DNA from: CAYRTD01 sp964528675
GTDB lineage: Bacteria > Bacteroidota > Bacteroidia > Bacteroidales > GCA-2748055
Reading direction: 5' to 3'
Length of the DNA stretch: 64,000 nt
Assembly: GCA_964528675.1 (NCBI GenBank)
Contig: CAZGTU010000006.1
Coordinates: 38,600-102,599, forward strand
The translations under genes were made by a program, and so were the position numbers. The notes beneath the pieces were generated by a model that ran no database searches, was not told the origin of the DNA, and saw only the letters and a list, made by a program, of their open reading frames with translations. Within the stretch, counting starts at the first letter, position 1, and each line of letters opens with the position of its first letter. Shown piece by piece: positions 46,133 to 53,323 of the stretch.

Positions 46133-46525
46133 TTAAATTACCCATATCAATCCACTAAACACCAGTACCAGCAGCAATATTAAAAGAAACCAGAAAAACA
46201 CTCCCAGTGCAATAAAAGCTACTTTATCCCCCTGATATTCTTCACCTGCCTGATCCACTCTTTTTCTGTCCTGTTTACCCGGGCTGGCCGCAGCAAGAAT
46301 GAGGGCAAACAATATTCCCACTACAAGGGGAGGCAACCAGTATACATCCCTGTAATATGGCCCTGTGGGTTCAATCCATATATCGGCTGCCATTACTGCT
46401 AATAATATAACAAGGAAAAAAGTCCAGAATCTTCCCCACGGGCCTCTTACACGAAAAAGATAGGTAAAAGCAAGTGTGATAAGCAATGTAATGCCTATTA
46501 AATAAATTAAAGTTAAAGCATCCAT
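46133..46525 (-). CDS. Integral membrane protein, hypothetical
   Basis: A 130-residue protein with four likely membrane helices (about 3-23, 33-50, 62-80 and 106-128). The polar loop between the last two is basic and acidic (PGKQDRKRVDQAGEEY). No catalytic motif is visible and I recognise no family beyond general similarity to small Bacteroidota membrane proteins. It is convergent with the small membrane protein gene and shares a 438-base divergent region with the DJ-1 family gene. Confidence 0.65.
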   Translation of the reverse strand: MDALTLIYLIGITLLITLAFTYLFRVRGPWGRFWTFFLVILLAVMAADIWIEPTGPYYRDVYWLPPLVVGILFALILAAASPGKQDRKRVDQAGEEYQGDKVAFIALGVFFWFLLILLLVLVFSGLIWVI

Positions 46526-46963
46526 AACATTCTAATTTTAGTTGTTATCGGGTTAAGAAATGAGAATACTGTGCCACCCCGGACCAAAATTTCTGACCCG
46601 ATCATTAACAAAGCTTATTTTTTAGTGTTTGTCTTTCCTCCGGTCTCGAATAACTTGAAGAATAAGGGATATGCTTTTTTCTATCTTTTATATAGATCTC
46701 CCTCATACGTTCTGTTTTTAATGAGTAAGGATTGCCAATAAACGTGGAATAAGTTCCACAAATTCAGTTACCCAAAACCACCGAAAAATAGAAGAATCAA
46801 GATAATTGACCGAGGCACAGGGGAATTCCGGAACTTGATTTCCATACAGGATTTTTGGAACAATTATTTCAGTAGATGATCACAGAATAAGATAAGATAG
46901 AATTTGTTGAATTAACTGAAGTTTCGCACTTGATTAATAATTGAAAACTAAAAAATATACATT
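46526..46963. other. Divergent intergenic region with a GTGGAA/TTCCAC dyad
   Basis: The 438 bases between the membrane protein and DJ-1 genes contain no plausible gene. A perfect dyad GTGGAA-TAAG-TTCCAC lies at 46744-46759 and could be an operator or a small hairpin. A related longer dyad occurs at 56505-56543 between the PDH and aconitase genes. Confidence 0.5.
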
Positions 46964-47515
46964 ATGACACAAGAAAAGAAAGCACTGAAAGATAAAAAAG
47001 TAGCCATAGTTGCTACCAATGGATTTGAAGAAATTGAATTAACCGCGCCCAAAGAAGAGCTTGAGGGATACGGAGCCACTGTTGAACTATTATCCAATGA
47101 GCATAAGATTAAGTCATGGGATAAAACAAACTGGGGAAAGGATTTTCAGGCAGATAAACTGATAAAGAATGCAAATGTAGATGATTATGATGGCCTTATT
47201 ATCCCCGGAGGAGTAATAAACGGTGATAAGTTGAGAAGGGATGAAGTGGCAGTGCAAATGATTAAAACATTTGCGATGAAAAACAAATTGATTGCTGCCA
47301 TTTGTCATGGACCCCAGCTCTTAATTGAAGCGGACCTGGTTAACGGGAAAAATCTTACATCACACAAAGCAATAAAAACCGACATGAAAAATGCAGGTGC
47401 GAATTATGAGGAAAGGGGTGTGGCTGAAGACGAAAATATCATAACAGCGCAGGGTCCTGATGATATTCCCGGCTTCATGAAAAAAATCTATGAATATTTA
47501 AAACCTGAAGTTTAA
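46964..47515 (+). CDS. DJ-1/PfpI family protein (stress-type)
   Basis: A 183-residue member of the class I glutamine-amidotransferase-like DJ-1/PfpI family. The nucleophile elbow AAICHGPQLL carries the conserved Cys (near residue 112), and the acidic GFEEIELTAP (Glu near 21-24) and DDYDGLIIPGG are in place. Relatives such as YhbO, YraA and general stress protein 18 have been described as deglycases or stress chaperones; the exact activity is disputed in the field. It begins a short plus-strand pair with an SDR gene 40 bases downstream. Confidence 0.9.
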   Translation: MTQEKKALKDKKVAIVATNGFEEIELTAPKEELEGYGATVELLSNEHKIKSWDKTNWGKDFQADKLIKNANVDDYDGLIIPGGVINGDKLRRDEVAVQMIKTFAMKNKLIAAICHGPQLLIEADLVNGKNLTSHKAIKTDMKNAGANYEERGVAEDENIITAQGPDDIPGFMKKIYEYLKPEV

Positions 47516-47555
47516 TGAGGATGTATTGAAAAGTTAACTTCATTAAAAAGAACTT

Positions 47556-48263
47556 ATGAATATATTGATTACAGGCACCAGCAGCGGAGTTGGATATGGC
47601 CTTGCTAAGCTTTACCTGGGGCAGGGAAATGTTGTATATGGTATCAGCAGGAAAATGAATGAAGTTCTGGAAGCATTTTCCGATTTCAGCTTCTTGTCCC
47701 TCGATCTCAATCATTTTTCCAAAATCGAATCAGATATCCCCTTATTTCTGGATGGAATCTCCTCTCTTGATCTGGTCATACTAAATGCAGGGATTTTAAA
47801 TGAAATAAAGGATCTGAAAGATACCTCACTGGATGAGATCAAGAAGGTAATGGATATAAATGTCTGGTCAAATAAGATTCTTATAGACGCTCTGTTCCAA
47901 TTATCCATCCCCATCCATCAAATTGTTGCCATATCTTCCGGAGCTTCGGTAAGCGGCTCACGGGGATGGAATGCTTATGCTTTATCCAAAGCAACATTAA
48001 ATATGCTGATCGAACTTTATTCAAAAGAAAAAGCAGATACACATTTCACTTCCCTGGCACCGGGGCTGATTGATAGTAATATGCAAGATTATATATACAG
48101 TCTCGAGGAAGAGGAAAAATTCCCTGTTATTAAGAAATTAAAGTCAGCAAAAGGTACCGATGCGATGCCTGGTCCTGAAGAAGCTTCAAAAATTATTTCC
48201 GAAGGGATTAAAAAAGCGAGGAATTATGAGAGCGGGGAATTTTTGGATGTGAGGAAGATTTGA
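47556..48263 (+). CDS. Short-chain dehydrogenase/reductase
   Basis: A 235-residue classical SDR. The nucleotide-binding loop TGTSSGVGYG, the NAG motif (LNAG near residue 78), the Ser in AISSGAS and the catalytic YALSK (Tyr and Lys near 145-149) are all present. SLAPGLIDSNM follows, as in family members that reduce small carbonyl compounds. The substrate cannot be told. It follows the DJ-1 gene and may share its transcript. Confidence 0.9.
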   Translation: MNILITGTSSGVGYGLAKLYLGQGNVVYGISRKMNEVLEAFSDFSFLSLDLNHFSKIESDIPLFLDGISSLDLVILNAGILNEIKDLKDTSLDEIKKVMDINVWSNKILIDALFQLSIPIHQIVAISSGASVSGSRGWNAYALSKATLNMLIELYSKEKADTHFTSLAPGLIDSNMQDYIYSLEEEEKFPVIKKLKSAKGTDAMPGPEEASKIISEGIKKARNYESGEFLDVRKI

Positions 48264-48283
48264 TTATTGGCTTGCAGGACCTC

Positions 48284-48332
48284 AGGGTTTAAGACCCTCA
48301 GGGTTGGAGAAACCCTGAGGGTCTTAAACCCT
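48284..48332. repeat. Perfect 22-base-arm palindrome
   Basis: AGGGTTTAAGACCCTCAGGG plus two more bases (48284-48305) is the exact reverse complement of 48311-48332, with a GGAGA loop. An A-run, not a T-run, follows on the plus strand, so an intrinsic terminator is unlikely in that direction. It lies in the convergent gap between the SDR and SodC genes and resembles a mobile palindromic repeat. Confidence 0.88.
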
Positions 48333-48339
48333 AAAAAAA

Positions 48340-48447
48340 GAGGCGTTCAAAAAGTCCTCCCGATTATGCAACCCCCTTGCAATATGTGCCTTAACCCCTT
48401 TGTAACAGATGCAAGGAATAATCGTTTTTTACTTTCTGACAGCCCCC
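48340..48447. mobile_element. Possible relic of a small insertion element
   Basis: GAGGCGTTCAAAAAGT at 48340-48355 and ACTTTCTGACAGCCCCC at 48431-48447 look like weak, inverted ends of the GAGGCTGT...AAAAAG type found on some insertion sequences. The match needs gaps. The 75 bases between hold no gene. A degenerate miniature element is possible; chance similarity is not excluded. Confidence 0.25.
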
Positions 48448-48480
48448 TTTTTAAAGTCTGCTTTTAGAATTATTATTATA

Positions 48481-49083
48481 TCATTTAGCGATTCCAATTA
48501 CTCCGCAGGCCAGTCGTGCACCCGCAGCGCCCGTAGGCTGAGATTCCAGATCATCTTCACCTGCATGAATTATAACCGCTCTTCCTATAATTGAATGTTC
48601 GCCATTTAATTCAATCACATTATCAATTCTTTCATAACCGGCATTACCGTCGGCATCGGCCACGATATTTCCTAGGTCCCCGACATGACGTTCAGTATCA
48701 TCCGGTCCGCCATGTTCTTCACCTGTTGGATTATAATGGCCTCCTGCTGACGTCCCATCGGGTGCAGTGCAATCACCGTATTCATGTATGTGGAACCCAT
48801 GTTTCCCTTCCGAAAGCCCTGAAGCGTCAGCAACAATTCTTACGCCTGTTTCGGTTCTGGTAAAAGTCACTGTAGCGGTAACATCATTTCCTTCTGTCGG
48901 ATGAAGTACACAAACAGCTTTCTCCACAGTGGGTGCTTTGTATTCTTCATCCGGCATTTCTTCCATTGTCCCTTCTCCAGTTCCAGCTTCCGAAGTGTCC
49001 GAGCCATTTTGTGGACCACAGGCACTGAAAAAGAATAATATCCCGAGGATCATTAAACTTTTAAAAAATATTCTTGATTTCAT
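48481..49083 (-). CDS. sodC: Cu/Zn superoxide dismutase, lipoprotein
   Basis: A 200-residue SodC. The signal ends in the lipobox FFSAC, followed by a Gly/Glu-rich linker (about 24-50) that would hold the enzyme away from the membrane. The metal ligands are visible: HGFHIHEYGDC, GGHYNPTGEEHG, ERHVGDLGN and VIIHAGEDDL, plus the disulfide Cys in LACGVIGI. It converts superoxide to hydrogen peroxide and oxygen in the periplasm. It is the last gene of a likely unit usp-DCC-sodC, with gaps of 12 and 36 bases. Confidence 0.95.
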   Translation of the reverse strand: MKSRIFFKSLMILGILFFFSACGPQNGSDTSEAGTGEGTMEEMPDEEYKAPTVEKAVCVLHPTEGNDVTATVTFTRTETGVRIVADASGLSEGKHGFHIHEYGDCTAPDGTSAGGHYNPTGEEHGGPDDTERHVGDLGNIVADADGNAGYERIDNVIELNGEHSIIGRAVIIHAGEDDLESQPTGAAGARLACGVIGIAK

Positions 49084-49119
49084 AATTTTATACTTTTCTG
49101 ATTATTAATTATTTATATT

Positions 49120-49464
49120 TCAAACTATTTTATGACGATGTTTTGCAATCAAATCATAGATCCGGTTTCTGAATCCTACCGGTAATACTTTCGCCCATGA
49201 AATTATTTTAACCCATCCCTTTAATTCTTGTGCAATTCTCAAAACTGCTTCCGATTTCAGATAAACCTTATTATCTTTAATCAACACCACTGATTCAGTG
49301 TAATTGTTTGGAAGTCCGTAACTTTTTAGTTTTTCTTTACCTTCATCGGAATAAAGAGATAAAAAATTAAAGTTACCTTCTCCCCCATTTCTTATAATAA
49401 AATTCACAGTTTTATTGCAAAAAACACAGTCGTCATCTATCAGTAAAACCGGTTTCACCTCCAT
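49120..49464 (-). CDS. DCC family thiol-disulfide oxidoreductase (DUF393)
   Basis: A 114-residue thioredoxin-like protein. The signature DDDCVFCNKTVNFI near residue 11 supplies the DxxCxxC redox site, and ALRIAQELKGW and the terminal RNRIYDLIAKHRH are typical of the DCC family. It lies 12 bases after the universal stress gene and 36 bases before sodC. The context points to redox stress, but no specific partner is known. Confidence 0.9.
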   Translation of the reverse strand: MEVKPVLLIDDDCVFCNKTVNFIIRNGGEGNFNFLSLYSDEGKEKLKSYGLPNNYTESVVLIKDNKVYLKSEAVLRIAQELKGWVKIISWAKVLPVGFRNRIYDLIAKHRHKIV

Positions 49465-49476
49465 ATTTATTATTCA

Positions 49477-50340
49477 TTAATCACTGCTATAAAACAAAAC
49501 CGGCGTATCTGTTTGTTCAAGAAGATTCTTCATGAGATCCTTCTTAAATAATTTTTCAAAAAGGTTCTTTTCACGTTTAAAAAGCAAAACAAGATCCGGT
49601 TTGTCTTTAAGTACATAATTGATCAATGTTTCCTTATAATGTTTTCCGGTAAGCATCTTACTGTTTACCGTCGATTCAGAAAAAACGGCTTTTGCTCCTT
49701 TTTCCCATTGACTCGATTTCATTTCGGTACCCAGGTAATCTTCATTTTTCGCAACATCCACAGCAACAATATTGGGTTTAAAACCTTCAAAAAGGTATGA
49801 GATCTTTGGATATTTTCCCAGGTCCTCAGCAGTGAAATGTGTGGGCAGAATTACCCTCTCAAATTCATGAAAAACCTGTCCGGGATGAACCAACAGATAG
49901 ATCGCATTTATGTTTTTTATTGTTTCAATTATTTCCGTAAGTGAGTTGAAGATATCATTACTTGTCTGAGTATTGATCAGAATAATTGCCTCATGATCCT
50001 TCTCTGTCAGGGAGGTCAATTTTGTCTCAATATCCGTTTCTTCAATTACCGTATTTATCTTAAGCGGGTAGTTTAGCCTGGAACCTTCGGCACTCAATAT
50101 CTTCTTCAAACCGACATCCGCATTCTGTTTTTCCCGTTCAATGAGTTTTTCATTGCTAAGCTTGTTTCCCGGTGAGATACTCTGTGAGTCGGCAACAGAA
50201 CTATAAACACCGGGTAAAGTCCTGCTATCGATGGTATGGATTATATCCACCTCAGTTTCCAGAAACTTTGCAAATTTTAATCCATATGGAATGATACTTT
50301 CTACTTCGCTATGAATATCACTTATTATAAAAATTTTCAT
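49477..50340 (-). CDS. Universal stress protein, tandem-domain type
   Basis: A 287-residue protein with two UspA-like halves. The first (about 1-140) begins MKIFIISDIHSEVESIIPYGLKFA. The second (about 150-287) begins HEFERVILPTHFTAE and ends DLMKNLLEQTDTPVLFYSSD, the usual last strand. The ATP-binding Gx2Gx9G(S/T) motif is not clearly kept, so nucleotide binding is doubtful. It is the first gene of the likely usp-DCC-sodC unit, 177 bases downstream of lpd. Confidence 0.8.
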   Translation of the reverse strand: MKIFIISDIHSEVESIIPYGLKFAKFLETEVDIIHTIDSRTLPGVYSSVADSQSISPGNKLSNEKLIEREKQNADVGLKKILSAEGSRLNYPLKINTVIEETDIETKLTSLTEKDHEAIILINTQTSNDIFNSLTEIIETIKNINAIYLLVHPGQVFHEFERVILPTHFTAEDLGKYPKISYLFEGFKPNIVAVDVAKNEDYLGTEMKSSQWEKGAKAVFSESTVNSKMLTGKHYKETLINYVLKDKPDLVLLFKREKNLFEKLFKKDLMKNLLEQTDTPVLFYSSD

Positions 50341-50397
50341 CTTATGTTATTGTTTTATTTTTCTTCTTTGTTCTACCTTTGTTGAGTTTTTTAGAGT

Positions 50398-50465
50398 GTC
50401 TGTCCATAATGTCCGATAATTGCCCCGATAGCTATCGGGATAGACACATGACATTACAGACAGAC
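50398..50465. repeat. Nested inverted-repeat element around CCCGATAGCTATCGGG
   Basis: The outer arms GTCTGTCCATAATGTC (50398-50413) and GACATTACAGACAGAC (50450-50465) match at 14 of 16 bases as reverse complements. A perfect 16-base palindrome (50424-50439) sits exactly at the same centre. The inner palindrome is one I recall as frequent in Bacteroidota genomes. The whole looks like a 68-base hairpin element, between lpd and the universal stress gene. No T-run follows on the minus strand. Confidence 0.75.
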
Positions 50466-50516
50466 TATAATTAAATCTGATTCCTTACATAGCATTCTTT
50501 TTTAATCCATTTAACA

Positions 50517-51935
50517 TCATTTTCGTTTCATGGTATGAGTCGGATGACCGTAATAAAGCTCAGCACTTTCCATGATTGTCTCGGAAAGTGTAGGATGGGG
50601 GTGAATGGTTAGTTCAAGATCCCTGGCGTTTGCTGCCATTTCTATTGCCAGTGCAAGCTCAGAGATCATATCTCCGGCATTTTTACCGACAATTCCCGCA
50701 CCTATTATCCTGTCATTTTCAGTATTGATCAATAATTTTGTAAATCCTCTCTTTTCATTCATGGCCACAGCTCTTCCTGAGGCAGACCAGGGAAATTTCA
50801 CAGTTTTAAAATCAATTCCCTTTTCTTTTGCTTCAGCCTGATTTAACCCGCAGGTGGCAATTTCCGGTTCAGTATAAATAACGGCCGGAATAGCCCTGGC
50901 ATCGTTAATAGCTTTTTTCCCGGCAATCACCTCAGCCGCCACCCCGCCTTCATAACTTGCTTTATGGGCCAATAGAGGAGGTCCGGAAACATCGCCAATT
51001 GCATAAATATGACCGATTGATGTCTGTTGCTTCTCATTAACCCTGATAAAGCCTCTATCATCAGTTACAACCCCGACCTTATCAAGATTAAGATTTTCGC
51101 TGTTTGGTTTCTGGCCAACGGAAACCAGCACCTTATCATATTCTTTGCTGAAATCTTTTTCATCTTTGTTTTTAAAGCTCACTTTCAGTGATTTTCCCTT
51201 TTTGGAAATTTCATTCACTTTTGTCTCAAAGAAGATATCCTCAAAAATATCTTTGGCCATTTTCTTATATTCCCTGATCAGGTCTTCATCCATTCCAGGC
51301 ATGAAATTACCTGTAACCTCAACGATAGAAACTTTTGATCCCAGGGATTGATAAATGGTGGCCATCTCAAGACCTATGTATCCCCCGCCAATTATCAGCA
51401 ATTTTTTCGGAATATCCTTTAATTCAAGTGCATCAGCCGAGGTCATGATGTTTTCTTCACCGGTATCAATTCCGGGTAATGATACTGGACCGGCACCGGT
51501 GGCAATAATTACATTTTGAAAGGAGAGTTCATTCTCTTTAATCTTTTCTCCCTTCAATTTCAAGCTATGCTCATCCTTGAATTCTGCAATAGCTTTAATA
51601 TGGTTGATCTTCCTGGACTTAACCAACTGCCCCAATCCCCCGGTAAGCTTTTTCACAACATTGTTTTTCCATTCTCCGATCTTTTTAATATCAATATCCG
51701 GAGAAGAAAACTTCATTCCCATTTCATCAGCATGCAAAGCATCATTTTTAATCTTTGCAAGGTGAAGCAAAGCTTTAGTAGGTATACATCCCCTGTACAG
51801 ACATACCCCCCCGGGATTTTCTTCAGGATCAATGAGGGTGACATCAAGACCGAGATCTGCAGCCATAAAAGCTGCACGATAGCCCCCGGGTCCTCCTCCT
51901 ATTACAATGAGTTCATGTTTATCTTTTTCAGCCAT
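50517..51935 (-). CDS. lpdA: Dihydrolipoyl dehydrogenase (E3)
   Basis: A 472-residue FAD flavoprotein that reoxidises dihydrolipoyl groups on E2 and passes electrons to NAD. FAD-binding GGGPGGYRAAF, redox disulfide GGVCLYRGCIPTKALL, NAD-binding GGGYIGLEMA, the second FAD motif YAIGDVSG and the active-site HPHPTLSE near the C-terminus are all complete. It starts 16 bases after aceF, so it belongs to the PDH operon and is the PDH-specific E3. Confidence 0.96.
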   Translation of the reverse strand: MAEKDKHELIVIGGGPGGYRAAFMAADLGLDVTLIDPEENPGGVCLYRGCIPTKALLHLAKIKNDALHADEMGMKFSSPDIDIKKIGEWKNNVVKKLTGGLGQLVKSRKINHIKAIAEFKDEHSLKLKGEKIKENELSFQNVIIATGAGPVSLPGIDTGEENIMTSADALELKDIPKKLLIIGGGYIGLEMATIYQSLGSKVSIVEVTGNFMPGMDEDLIREYKKMAKDIFEDIFFETKVNEISKKGKSLKVSFKNKDEKDFSKEYDKVLVSVGQKPNSENLNLDKVGVVTDDRGFIRVNEKQQTSIGHIYAIGDVSGPPLLAHKASYEGGVAAEVIAGKKAINDARAIPAVIYTEPEIATCGLNQAEAKEKGIDFKTVKFPWSASGRAVAMNEKRGFTKLLINTENDRIIGAGIVGKNAGDMISELALAIEMAANARDLELTIHPHPTLSETIMESAELYYGHPTHTMKRK

Positions 51936-51951
51936 AATAACCTATTATTCT

Positions 51952-53262
51952 TTATTGTAAAAGCGCATAAGGATCTTCAATCACATCACATATCCATCTT
52001 AAAAATCTTGCTCCGTCTGCTCCGTCAATAATCCTGTGATCGTAAGAAAGTGAAATAGGAATGATCAGGCGCTTTTTAAATTCTTCATCTTTATATACCT
52101 GCCTGTAACTTGCCCTTGAAACTCCGAGAATTGCCACCTGGGGAGCATATACAATTGGAGTAAATGCTGTACCCCCGATTCCTCCCAGGTTAGAGATAGT
52201 GAAGTTTCCTCCCTTCATTTCATCGGATTGTATCTTCTTGTTCCTTGCTTTCTCTGCAATTTCGGTTAATTCAACAGAAAGGTCTTTGAGTGATTTTTTA
52301 TTGACATCATTAATCACCGGAACAAGCAAACCCCTGGGGGTATCTACCGCAACTCCAATATTGTAATAATGTTTATAAATGATCTCTTTCCTCTCATTAT
52401 CCAGACTGGCATTGAACCTCGGGAATTTCTGAAGAGCGAAACCGGCAATTTTCAGAAGTAAGGCAGTGACCGTAAGTTTACCTCCTGCTTTTTCATATTT
52501 CTCCTGGTTCTTTTTTCTGAAATCCTCAAGCTCAGTGATATCAGCTTCATCAAACTGCGTGACATGAGGAATTACCTGCCAGGACTTTTGCACACTATCG
52601 GCCGTTATTTTACGAATATTGCTCATAGATTCACGTGAAACTGAGCCCCATTGTGAAAAGTCGGGTAATTCCTGTTCTTCGGGTGCCGCCTTCTTTTTTT
52701 CAGGCTTTTCAGCATATTTTTTCACGTCCTCTTCAGTGATGCGGTTGCCCGGGCCTGTACCTTCAACCTCTGTAATATCAATATCCATTTCTCTTGCCAG
52801 TCTCCTCACTGACGGAGAAGCCGGGACATCTTCAGGTTTTTTTCCATCTTTTTCAGGCTGTTCCTCCTTCTTTTCTTCTTTTTCAGCTTTTGCCTTCGCA
52901 GCTTTCTCTTCCTTATCTTCCTCCGACTCTTCTTCCTCTTCTGTCTCTTTTTCCTTCTCTTCTTTCTCTTCTTCTTTAGCTTCTTCCCTGGTTTCCTTTT
53001 TTTCTTTCTCTTCTTCTCCTTCTTCTTCAACCTCAATAATCATAAGCACCTGGTTTACTTTTACTTCATCACCTTCCTTTACCTTAATTTCATCTACAAC
53101 CCCATCATAATCAGAAGGAATATCTGTTGTGGCCTTATCCGTTTCAACCTCAACCAGTGCCTGATCTTTGGATACTTTATCCCCTTTTGACACCAGTACA
53201 CCGGCAATGAGTCCTGATTCAACATTTTCTGCAATATCCGGTACTTTAATTTCTTTTTTCAT
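51952..53262 (-). CDS. aceF: Pyruvate dehydrogenase E2, dihydrolipoyllysine acetyltransferase
   Basis: A 436-residue E2. One lipoyl domain (1-78) carries Lys43 in VETDKATTD for lipoylation. A peripheral-subunit-binding domain (about 150-185) reads PSVRRLAREMDIDITEVEG, and the catalytic domain (about 210-436) ends with YDHRIIDGADGARF, which holds the active His. The linker between lipoyl and binding domains (about 78-147) is unusual. It is nearly all Glu, Lys and Asp with regular spacing, where most E2 linkers are rich in Ala and Pro, and it may form a single charged helix. It lies between aceE (61 bases) and lpd (16 bases). Confidence 0.95.
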   Translation of the reverse strand: MKKEIKVPDIAENVESGLIAGVLVSKGDKVSKDQALVEVETDKATTDIPSDYDGVVDEIKVKEGDEVKVNQVLMIIEVEEEGEEEKEKKETREEAKEEEKEEKEKETEEEEESEEDKEEKAAKAKAEKEEKKEEQPEKDGKKPEDVPASPSVRRLAREMDIDITEVEGTGPGNRITEEDVKKYAEKPEKKKAAPEEQELPDFSQWGSVSRESMSNIRKITADSVQKSWQVIPHVTQFDEADITELEDFRKKNQEKYEKAGGKLTVTALLLKIAGFALQKFPRFNASLDNERKEIIYKHYYNIGVAVDTPRGLLVPVINDVNKKSLKDLSVELTEIAEKARNKKIQSDEMKGGNFTISNLGGIGGTAFTPIVYAPQVAILGVSRASYRQVYKDEEFKKRLIIPISLSYDHRIIDGADGARFLRWICDVIEDPYALLQ

Positions 53263-53323
53263 TTTGGTTTATATTTTCTTGATGCTAATTATCCAATCAA
53301 TTCATTATCTGTGGATAAATAAG

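Noticed and set aside
48284..48332. Intrinsic terminator of the SDR gene
   Set aside because: The stem is followed by As on the plus strand. It is annotated as a repeat instead.
52619..53110. Ser/Phe-rich and Lys-rich open frames on both strands across the E2 linker
   Set aside because: They are low-complexity shadows of the Glu/Lys repeat in aceF. They have no signal, no family match and no gap of their own.
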